Both the position numbers and the translations under genes were made by a program. A stretch of DNA of 64,000 nt from Spongilla lacustris (lineage: Eukaryota > Porifera > Demospongiae > Spongillida > Spongillidae), in NCBI GenBank assembly GCA_949361645.1, contig OX442433.1, positions 5,977,816-6,041,815 of the forward strand. Direction: 5' to 3'. Below, piece by piece: positions 45,201 to 57,300 of this stretch (position 1 is the first letter of the stretch; each line of letters starts with the position of its first letter). The notes beneath the pieces were generated by a model. That model was not told the DNA's origin, did not search any database, and saw only the letters and a program-made list of their open reading frames with translations.

Positions 45201-48200
45201 ATACCCACACATACATACTCACACACACCTCATACCCACACATACGTACTCACACACACCTCATACCCACACATGCATACTCACACACACCTCATACCCA
45301 CACATACATACTCACACACACCTCATACCCACACATACATACTCACACACATGCATGAATGTACTACACACTCCACATATATGCCCAACTCACACATGCA
45401 TACACATGCACACACATGCACACACATGCACACACATGCCCTCACAGAATGCAGAGGCTTGGAATAACTTGGCTGCCCAGTTTATATTCAAGAAGGACAA
45501 GTTATGTGGTTTGAAAGCCTACCTTTTTTAAAGACCTGTTTGTCCCTGTAGGATACGAGCATCGCATGCTTATAAGGAAGCCATAAAATGTAATTATGAA
45601 AGCTGGAAGATTTGGGAAAACTACATTGTGGTATGTGGAGGACGGGGGAGTGTGGTATATGTGAGCGTGTGGTGGTGGTGGAGGATGGGAGGGATGGGAG
45701 TGTAATGTTGGTGGATATATGGGAGGAGGATGGGTGGTTTGGGTATAATATTGGTGTAGGATGGGTGGTTGGGGGTGTAATGGTGGAGGATGGGTGGTTG
45801 GGGGTGTAATGTATGGGAGGAGGATGGGTGGTTGGAGGTGTAATGGTGGAGGATGGGAGGGATGTGGTGGAGGATGGAGAAGTGTGGAAGATGTGAGCAC
45901 TGGAGGGTGGAAAGGTATGTGGTGCCATCCACACTGCCCTTTACAGGTGAGTCTTGACATTGGGGACTTTGAAGAGGTGATAAAGGCATATCACCGTCTG
46001 TTGGACCTAAAGGAGAAGTTCTGTGATACTGAGGTTAGTCATGTTCCTCCATTGGTGGGTACAGACATAAGAACAAACAATGGTGTGTGAATGGGGAACT
46101 GTAAAACTTTTCCAGTGTTGTGTTTTCAATTTAAAACAGATTAAAAGTAACAAAATGAAATTATCTAGCAAGTTGAAGAAACTTTGGAAATTTTAATTTT
46201 ATTGTGGCTACGTTTTAATGATTTTAATTTTCACTGCAATGGTTGTTATAAAAAATGTACTCATCCTAGATTCAGGATCGTTTCATGCAGATTAAAGAGT
46301 GAAGATAAAAACCAAACTAGTATCACTAGTTAGAAGTGGTCTCAAGGTGTGAAGTTTTGCATTTTTTGATGGGTGAACTTTTAATGAGATGGCGGCTAGC
46401 CATGTTTGACTTGAACCGTATGTGATGTCAGTGCGTTCTATTTATAAGCCTTTTGTCCACTCGAAACAGCCGTGCCAGTCCTAGATGAATGGATTAAATC
46501 TCAATTGAAAAACATATTAAGAAACAGTTAATAATGGGGTATATTGTGTTATGACCCCCATTCCTTCACCACCATCATCACATGTTCCTCCATCACAACT
46601 CCCTCTCATGTTCTTTCTTTGTACTTGTCAACCAGATACTTCAGCATTTGGTTCCAGCTGTATTGAAAGGCCTGGCAGATAGTGGAGGCGTGTCTGGTAT
46701 GTTTCCTCTCTTGCTTCAGCCCACCTGTTTCTCTCTTCACTTCCCACTTCCTACCTCTCCTTTGTAGCCTCCCATAGTTCAGTACTTATGTCCTCCCCTC
46801 CCTCCTTTCCTCCCCTTCATCACTGCATCTTATTTCTTTCCAGCTGCCAGGCTTCATAAACAGTTAGGACAACTCTTGGGAAGAATTACGTCACAGGTTA
46901 GAGTCATGTATGATTTCCACTTGCTCACATTTGCAGGCTCAACCCAGACCTTGCCTTATTTGGTGCTTGTCCTCCTCCCCAGACCACATGTTCTGCAGAG
47001 ATATGGGAGCTTTGTGCCCAGTACCATCTGTCCAGTGAAAGTACAGACGTCCAAGGAAAGGTGTGGGGACCAGACATCCAAGGGAGGGTGTGGGGACCAG
47101 ACATCCAAGGGGGGTATGGGGATCAGACATCCAAGGGAGGGTGTGGGGACCAGACTTCCAAGGGGGGGGGGTATGGGGATCAGACATCCAAGGGGGGTAT
47201 GGGGACCAGACAACCAAGGGAGGGTGTGGGGACCAGACATCCATAGGGGGGGGGGGGGGGGGGACCGGGCATCCAAGGGAAGGTTATGGGGACCAGACAT
47301 CCAATGAAGCCATCGCTTGAAATGTTGTGTAGTCATATTCTAAGATTCTAAATACATGTAGATGGTGATGAAGTGATGATTATGGAACCCATGATTTCAG
47401 GAAAAACCTTGGAACGTGTAATTTAATATGGCGTCTTTATCACTAATTTTTGTATTGAAAACCATCCTTAGGTAGAGTAGGCATTAAATGGAATTTTAGT
47501 TTGTATGGAAGATGCATACTGATTGGGCTTAATGTTCAGGGTTTGTTGGAGCTCCAGAAGGCCCAGCGGATGGCCAGACTGGATGGTGCCTGGGAGAAAG
47601 ACATGAAGAAGCTACAGAAAGTGGCTACCTTCACACTGGCCTACTGTCAAGGTAAAGTGATGGCTTTCCTAGTGAGTAAAGCCATGTCTAGTCACACAAA
47701 AAAAACTATGACCTTCTCTAATTTAGTTCAAACTGTGCCTAACTACTGACCTCATGTACCTATACATACACTTCAATTATCTTGTCCCCAGGCCAAACCA
47801 CTTTTGAATTACACAGACTTAATATTTTAATGTTTTGTAATAACAATACTTATTCACGTGGGCGTTCCCATCTATAACTCAGGCAGTCGTTACAGTTGCG
47901 CAGTACTACGTAGACCCGCACAAGTGGACCACAATTGGACCACAATTGGACCACATGCACGTATATAAGTCGAGCGCTTGACCGTTTATACGGTATTTAT
48001 AGCTAGAACAAGGCGAAAATCTTTGATTCAAATTTTCCAAAAAGTATATTATCAGAATAATGCGATATTACATAGTAAGCATCTGCGATAGTTGTATAAC
48101 AGCGCGCCGCACAATACCAGAGTGGCAATCTAGGTTTCAAAGAGTTATTAACTGTAATAGTGGATAAACACTAACTTGTCGTAGGCTGTCTGAATCATCG

Positions 48201-51200
48201 TTTACACAGTAACCATAATGAGGTTGTTGGAGGCGAAGGCCTGTTTACTGTGTAAACGATGAATACATTTTGTGGTAGAGGGAGCCTACGACAAGTTAGT
48301 GTTTATCCACTATTACAGTTAATAACTCTTTGAAATCTAGATTGCCACTCTGGTATTGTGCGGCGCGCTGTTATACAACTATCGCAGATGCTTACTATGT
48401 AATATCGCATTATTCTGATAATATACTTTTTGGAAAATTTGAATCAAAGATTTTCGCCTTGTTCTAGCTATAAATACCGTATAAACGGTCAAGCGCTCGA
48501 CTTATATACGTGCATGTGGTCCAATTGTGGTCCAATTGTGGTCCACTTGTGCGGGTCTACGTAGTACTGCGCAACTGTAACGACTGCCTGAGTTATAGAT
48601 GGGAACGCCCACGTGAATAAGTATTGTTATTACAAAACATTAAAATATTAAGTCTGTGTAATTCAAAAGTGGTTTGGCCTGGGGACAAGATAATTGAAGT
48701 GTATGTATAGGTACATGAGGTCAGTAGTTAGGCACAGTTTGAACTAAATTAGAGAAGGTCATAGTTTATTTTGTGTGACTAGAGATGGCTTTACTCTAGT
48801 TGTAACTGTCTGGGACCTCCTCCCACCTACAGCCTGTCGCAATCTGTGTGACAAGTTGACTAAGAAAGAGGCTTACCAGAACCTTTCATCAGCAAAGTTA
48901 GCCCTTCAAGGTGTGATAACCAAAGCAAAGGTAAAAATATATACGATATTATGTATGTACAGGGTTCCTCCACATGCTTTAGACGTAGCTGTATAGTTAG
49001 TAAATCCTGAATGTGGACACTTTTGGGACTGTATTAAAGCGTCCTAAAATGTCCTAAAGTGTCCTAAAGCGTCCTAAAGTGTCCTTTTCAGGGGTTTGAA
49101 CATATTACTATCATATTGATTATATAAATGACGAGGTTGACCCTAAAAGTGTTTGTACAACAGTAAATATGTTTCGGGGGGAAAAAATCTGTAATTGATG
49201 CTTGAACAGAGCATGTAGTTGCTGAGCACTTCAACCTGGTGACTGCACTCAGTAAGTAGCTCATCAGTCCTATAGTGCTTCTTCTGTGTGACTGGTCTGT
49301 TCAAGAAATGAGTGGATATCTTCAAGGCAGTCAATAAATTTTTGTAGAAGTGGAAGAAGTTTCTTCAGTGTACAGGTCATGGTCATCATTATCTTCATCA
49401 ATGTTATCAAGAAACACTTCCTACTCTTTTGGGCCCAATGAAGCCATGAATTCCTCATCCCAAGAGGTGTCATCGGCAAGCGCGGCACAATTTCCTTGTC
49501 AGCATTCAGCATTTCAGACAGTGACAAGGTTCAATTCTCCAAACTGATTTGAGCAAATTGTTCATCTACTTCAGTGTCATCATCATTGTCCTTCCCAAAT
49601 TCTTGCACATCAATGTCAAAACATATCTGTGTCAGATGAAATTTTATGGGGTTGCAGGTATTGGCTGGGATCTTTATGTTGATATATGCTTCTGTCCTAA
49701 ATCAAGTGGGTGTTGTCAGAATTATCCAGAATTATCCATAAGAAGCAGAACAGGCCATCCTTTCTTCCTCAGTTTAATGTTTAATTGATCATGCATTACC
49801 CTTGGGGAACGTTTTGTTCCCCAAGCGTAACGCACATTTGCTGGCCTCTAACTCTCACTAGATATGACAAATCCTTCACTATGTGACATTATTATCTGAT
49901 CCCCAACATCTGCCTGTACTCAACTGATAGTGCTCCATACATGTTATGTTGCACATGTTACCCCTGGGGAATGTGATGCTTGCGCAGATAGACATTAACA
50001 TTGATGTTTGACAATATTGTGTGTAATATATCACCAGTCATCCTTAGTATGCCATATGGGCTTTGTTTCACTCTTACCAGCACCATTCAAAATATATGTG
50101 ACAGTGAATCATTGTTTCAGCTTCTTCCTCCTCTTACACTGCTTCACTCTTTCTCCAAACTCTTTGTCAGGAAGAGCTTCCAGACCACCACACTTTCGTC
50201 CAGATTCCAACAACAGATCCTTTTACAATCTGTGGTACCCTCTCCTTCCAAGAATCCACTGTCACACAACAGTGACATCGCATGATTCATCACTAATGGC
50301 CATCTTCCTGAAATTATGCTTCTTCCAACGATCAAGCCAACCTGAAGACTTAGTCAAGCTGCTATTTCTATTGCCTCTTCTCTGCAGAAATGGTTCCATC
50401 AGGATAAAAAATCATTTGACAAAGCTAACAAGTGCCAGCTATTTAAAGCATCATTGAGCTCAGAGTAAGTACTGTGACCCATGAAATCTTTTTTAGTCAG
50501 TTAGACATCATTCGTCAGATACATTTGAAACATACAATTCCTCGGAACTCACAGCTATATTCCAAATGTGCTTTTAATAGAACTGCCATAGCCATAGTGT
50601 TTCCAGTCAATCAACATTTTTTAAAATCTGTGGTATATCTACCTTGTAGCTTTTTTTTGTCCAAAGTATGGCAAGCCAACCAGCAGATTTAGAAACCTTC
50701 TGTGTTGAAATCTCATTGCTTGGCATGCTTACCAAGCCATCTGTGGAAGTACTGCTTTTGCAGACAAACAGTTGTAAATAGCAACATCATTGTCAGCCTC
50801 GTTCCTGCAAGTCTATCAGTCCTTCCTTTTTGTCCAGACCTTGTGACAAAGGGACAGAGGAGGTTACTGGAGCAGTAGTGGATCATAGTGCTGGATATGG
50901 CATGGAAGTGCCCTGCGAGTATCCTTTGTATGGTCCTAAGGCCTATCTGGGGCATCAAAAATAATTATAAAAACCTGTAATCCAGAAGACAACAAGACTA
51001 GTTTAACATCAGGGTTAGGGTTAGGGGTGCAAGTTAGTACATTGTCATGAGAAGTTGTTTGGAACCTAGAGATAGTGTCCTGTTTATTGAAGTGTCCTTA
51101 TTTCAGGGAGGAGGGAAGTGTGTGGGTCAAATGGTATCAGTGATGTCTTTGTCTCACAATAAAGGAAAATTGATGGTAGTTAGTTTTTATTTTTTTACTT

Positions 51201-51339
51201 AATTGCTTCCAAACGTTATATTAGAAAAACTGTAAAAAATTGTACTTAATTTTTAGAAATACATCTCAACAGTGTGATCACTGGCTATTAACTGAAGCCC
51301 CCATATAGGAAGGGGGTCCAGGTGGCTTGGGCTAAGGCG

Positions 51340-51372
<33 letters not shown>

Positions 51373-54300
51373 AAAAAAAAAACTTCCCTTCAATTTACAA
51401 AAATGCAAAGTGATTACAACATGTGGCTATAGTTTGTAGCGATGCTCCCATGTAACAATCCAGAGTCAAACCGTTATGAAATGTAATATACCCCACCCCT
51501 TTTGGCACCCTCCGTTTGCTTGGCCCCTCCCCTTTGTAAATGCTGGGGTCCCCAAAATGCTATATGGAGCTCCTGTTATATGAGGGAAAGTGGTAGAACA
51601 AGATTGCACAACGGGTACGTGAACATAAAAGATTAATCACTACCTTTCTACATTTACATGTGGCTAAATGGATAGATACTTGAATATGCAGTATTGCTCT
51701 TTATACTGCATTGTCATAGTTACCCTCAGCTGTTAAAGTGACTCTGCAAGCTCTATTCAATTTGTATCCACTCATAGGCATCAATAAGAGCATGGGCATC
51801 AATATGAGCATGGGCTTTAATAAGAGCATGGGCTTTGATAAGAGCATGGGCATCAATAAGAGCATGGGCTTTAATAAGAGCATGGGGTTTAATAAGAGCA
51901 TGGGCATCAATAATGAGTGTGTGCAACCATGTTTCTAAGCGTTCTGATTGTTGTAGTTATTGTCAGGAGTGCAGATCTCAATCTTCGGCTTTTAGGTGAA
52001 AGTGTTTTTTATGTCTACGCATATTCATCGCTAATGGCATTGACTACGGTTGTTTCTAGAAGCTGAAACAGTTGCACTACTTCAATAAGTGGGTCACATT
52101 TCAGTTATTTAATCTCAGCTGTAAGTTCTGCCATTTGTCATTTCTCCTTCAAGGTCAGCGACATGTTCTCGGCATGTAGCTCTTCGTTAATTTCTGTTAA
52201 TCGCTTAACTTCATTCCAAGTGTCCTGAGACTCCTTTCCCGAATTCAGTATGGTCGCTTTGCTTTGAGTTGCCATTTAGGGATGAACAACTGTCAAAACA
52301 ATGCTACAAACTGACACCAGTTTTGTGGACCACACATTATTCCAGAATCCGTAAGTAGCGCTGAAACACTGCATCCAACCACAGCTATTTAGCACTTATA
52401 GTCTCAGCAACCAACCATAAAACCTAGTGGAAAAAGTGTGTCTGTTAGGTCGCCAGAACAGCCATTGATGTCGGTCACGCAGACAATGGCATTACTGCAA
52501 GCTGAAAATGTACGACTCAAGGACAAGAACAAGCAGTTAAGCGATTAACAGAAATTAACGAAGAGCTACATGCCGATAACATGTCGCTGACCTTGAAGGA
52601 GAAATGACAAATGGCAGAACTTACAGCTGAGATTAAATAACTGAAATGTGACCCACTTATTGAAGTAGTGCAACTGTTTCAGCTTCTAGAAACAACCGTA
52701 GTCAATGCCATTAGCGATGAATATGCGTAGACATAAAAAACACTTTCACCTAAAAGCCGAAGATTGAGATCTGCACTCCTGACAATAACTACAACAATCA
52801 GAACGCTTAGAAACATGGTTGCACACACTCATTATTGATGCCCATGCTCTTATTAAATTGCTTGTTACTTCTGTGAACGTCACCAACTACATATGGTCCC
52901 GTGCATTAGAGACCAATCAGTGGCTCTCAATACACTATATTAACCAGCTCCATATGTAACATTAGTAGGCGTGTTAACAGGATTAATCTTCACAAAACAG
53001 TTAACAGTAGAGATACAGATTGAGCTTTAGCAACTTTCGTTGACTCCAATTAATAATGAATTACGAAGTCATTTTTAAAAATGCAACCTGTTTCTATTTT
53101 GAGACTCCTGACAATTGGATCGTTTAGCTTGTTGCCGTTATCAAACTGAAAGGCATCAATTTGCATCACTCTGCATTCATGTACCCCTCGTTTTGTAGTG
53201 TCCAATTTCAAGTTATGCATTTCCATAGAGGTATATTGAAATCTTCAGAAAATGAGTGGGTTGATGTCATTTGTTCTGGTTAATGGTACAATGAATCTAT
53301 TCCACGATGCCATTTTTATATTTAAGAAACAATTCCTGAGAACATCTAACTTCGTTTCAACCTTCTGCGCCCTTATACCTTATAAGGGTGCAGTACACAT
53401 ATATATATGCCCTTATCTAGTGGTGTCTAAGGTCAGTTGCTCTTTCTGTGATGCAAGTGTTCAACAAGTCAAAGCGGACATGTTTTCTAACCTGTATGAA
53501 TCAGTATGTATACTTGTAGATGCGCTGGGGAAGCCGAATACCCTCACCTAGCTATGGGAGCAATACAACACTGCTAATGCTCTAACATGGTGTTTTCGAT
53601 GTTTAGTTATGTTTTGTACTTGTTCTAAGGTATCGGACTGAGGATTTCAATTAAATTGTCTGTGTAGGCTAGCAGTGAACTGTGGTGTACATGTAAGAGG
53701 GTTAATCAATGCTCAGCCCATTGATGATATTTATAGCAGTACACAGGTGTGCTGATTTTGACCGCACTCCTTCCTGGTGTAAGGTAGTCAACCATCTTAT
53801 GGTCATTTTATATGGTTATATCAGGATAAAATATATTTTTTGACACAGCTATCAAGTACAAGCTATTTAAAGCTTCATTACTGTGTCATGGCATGGTTAG
53901 GCAGTTAGACATCATTTGTCAGAAGCATTTGAAACATACAACTCCTATTTTTCCTTTGTTCTTCAGGTATATATTTGAGTTTTTCCATAGCCGGACTATT
54001 CTGCTAGGTTGCATATACCAACACTCTTGCTTTTCAGTGCTTTTTTTATTTTTATTACTGTGTATTTCGTATCTAGCGGTAAATCATTTCTCTTCGAGTT
54101 AGTAGCCATGCTTTTATAAAACTGCATCAGTTGGCGCAGGCAACTCACAGCTAAATTATAAATGCACTTTTAATAGAACACCAGTGCTTCTGACCAATCA
54201 ATGTTTTAAAATCCTGCCACGACTACTTTGTAGCTTTTTTTTTGCCCAAAGCATGGAAAGCCAACCAGCAGTTCCAGAGAGAGCTTCTATGTTGAAATTT

Positions 54301-57300
54301 CATCGTTTGGTTAAAGGAAGTACTGCTTTTGCAGACAAACATCAAAGATAACCAAGCATTTGAATGGGAATGTTGTAAAAGCAACGTAGCTTTCGGCCAC
54401 ATTCTATCAGTCCTCTTTTTGTCCAGAACTTGTAACAAAGGGACAGTGGAGGTTACTGGAGCAGTAGCGGATCGTGGTGCTGGAAATGGCATGGAAGTGC
54501 CCTGCAAGTATCCCTTGTATGGTCCTAAGGCCTATGCAAAAGTATACATGTATACAATCAGTTTAAGCTTGCACAATAAAATGCAGTATAGGGAAATCTT
54601 ACGCCAAACCTTTCTTCATCTATTTTTGGTGACACTTCATTTCTCTTCTTTTTACTTCCAAACTTATCACATCGCTTTGAGGATGTCAGCTCGTTATACG
54701 TCCGTAAGAGGTCTTCGTAGCTCTCCTCCGGCTTGCACTTTTTCTTTGGAGTATGCAGAGATCCACTTGATCTTACACCAGTGGAGGACGATTGTCCGTG
54801 ACGTGGGGACCTCTCGTTGCTGGCTGATGCAGACGAATGAGACAATGATCGTTCACCCCGTGCAGGGCTCGCAATTTTCTTTTTGAGGGCTGCACGCAAA
54901 TCCTTCTGGAACGTAGTATCCTTAACTAGAGAATCATGACTATCCTCCTTCGACATCTTGCAGTGCAGAAACAATTTAATTATTTTTAGAATACAATGTC
55001 ATACTAGTACATATTTTACACAACTGTTGAATCATGTTAAAATAATGTCTCCTCCCAGCGCATCATACATTACAGAGAACCAGGTATGTTGTCCATCCTA
55101 GCCATTTGCCTCATCATCATGATAACGAGAATGTGAAGGACACAGCAGACTATAGTTGCCATGAAAGGTTTATTTCTTTTTGTCCTGGTGGGATGCTCTG
55201 AAGTGTTCAATTTGCTGCGCCCAAGATAACAATTTCTCCAATTCTCAAAATGACGAACCACTGATTGACATAACAACACAATAAATTAAACACCTCCTCA
55301 GTTGAGGAGGGATTGTGGTTTTACCATGCAAGCACACAAAACACACCAGTTCATATGCAGCTCCACTCACATAACTCAAACACTTCAATATGCCACCACA
55401 CAAATACACACAGCTACACAGTCACAGACACACACAAACACACATACACACACACACATGCACACACAGACGGCTGTACAGTCAAAAGTTGTGACCACAA
55501 AAGACAATCAAAACACCTATGTGGGGAAGGATTAGTAGTTTTAGCACTTGATAGGAATATCTAGGCTGACACAAGCAGCCCATAGCACATATCACACAGC
55601 AAGAAGAAGTGACTGTGGAACAGAAAATGTGTCTATTGCCACATGCTAAAGAACTTTACCACAACATCATGTCATTGTTAGTGGAAGTCAGCTCCAACCA
55701 AATGATCTTCCTTGACAATCTGGAGGAACACCGTGTATATTATGAAACGAAATACAGAGACTTACCCATCAATACAAGCAATACATGACAAACGGTTTGA
55801 GCTTGTCATACCCATCGATGTGCCAACACCAGTTTGGACCCTGCAATGAAACACTATGTTCAAGGTAGCTGCACACATGGGGCTGGTCGCTTGCCTTGTT
55901 CACATATGTTCTCCTTGTAAGCCGTTTCACTTTAAGTAGTCGTGAAGCAATAGGATCCATTACGGCTAGTTGGCATCATCACAGTGGATCTAGACGAGTG
56001 ATGTATGTCAAGGATCACATGTACCTCGCCCAAAGATGGGGCTACCTTTTAATGGTGTACCCGTACTTCAGTTGTAGCAATCTCCACATTGCCCGGTATC
56101 CGAGGCAGCAGTTGGACGTTTGAAGCTCATTCTATGCCCCCCACGTGGAGACGTCACGCCACTCTGTATTTGCATAGCCCGGCAAAAGTACTGACCTTAA
56201 TGGCCTGATGTACAAGTGTAAGGCATGGTTCCACAACGTTGCGCCGTTTAAGTCCCAGCACAGCGAGCCTTTTCTTGAGCCATGTTAGCCTGAAGGTATA
56301 GCGATGCCGTTAGTTTACTCCAGTGTAGCCAGCATACACACTAACCCAATAACCATGTGGTGCATTAGCTGCAGATACGCGAGTATTACCAGGATTGTCT
56401 TCCGCTGCCTCCAATATCGCACTATTAGCCCTGCATGTGCATGTATATGCATCGTTACCTGATAGCGATATGCTAACTTACGGTCGACTATTGGGTCGTC
56501 TCTGTGAACCATACAATGTATATATCTAATAGTATTAAATTACGTGACGTCATGCAATACGTTTAGCTGGTCGGTCGGAGAAACGGTCCGCTGTTCGATC
56601 TCAAAAATAGACCGTTGTTCGATCCCAAAAATAGACCGTTGTTTGATCCCAAAAATAGATCAATGCTAGTTTGCGCGGTAGCGGAAGTGGATGATCGTTT
56701 GGCCGCAGAATGGGATCGATGATCGATCGCGGAATCCTACATTGCTCAAACACGAAATCGCGTGTCGTACAATGTTTGGTCATGTGACCTCCAGGGCCAC
56801 GGTAGGGGCATGTGCAGAAAGTGAATTATCTCTTGTAATCCAGAGACAACAAGACTATTATAGTTTACAGTGGAAACCATCACACTTGGAACAATAATTT
56901 TTTGGTACTTTTATTGACAACACTTGAATTTATTTCAATAACAATAAGCTCAAATGCAAATCTGACAACGTAGGCATAGTGTACAACTATTTTTCAATAC
57001 ATACTGAAAGTTAAAAAGCATCACGTGACTATTTACTTTTGTTATTAAAACTTGTTGTGACCCCAGTACTAAAACAATTTAAAGCTGAATTCCTCCTCCT
57101 GTAGGCAATAGATCTTAGCCAAATTTGCAATATATCTAGAGAACAAGCATCACCAACCTTTGGCCGCGTCCGTTTTTAAGTCCAGTAAATAGTTACAGTT
57201 TTATCGAGCTGGATGTGCGTTTTTAGCTAGTAAAAGCTTAGGGATGCTATTTCGTAGTACGCTCTCAGTGAACGGATAATTTCATCTCCAACTCGTCACA

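Noticed and set aside
51010..51030. TTAGGG repeats as a telomere
   Set aside because: Only two to three units occur here and near 13861 and 61923, inside ordinary sequence; too short to be interstitial telomere arrays of note.
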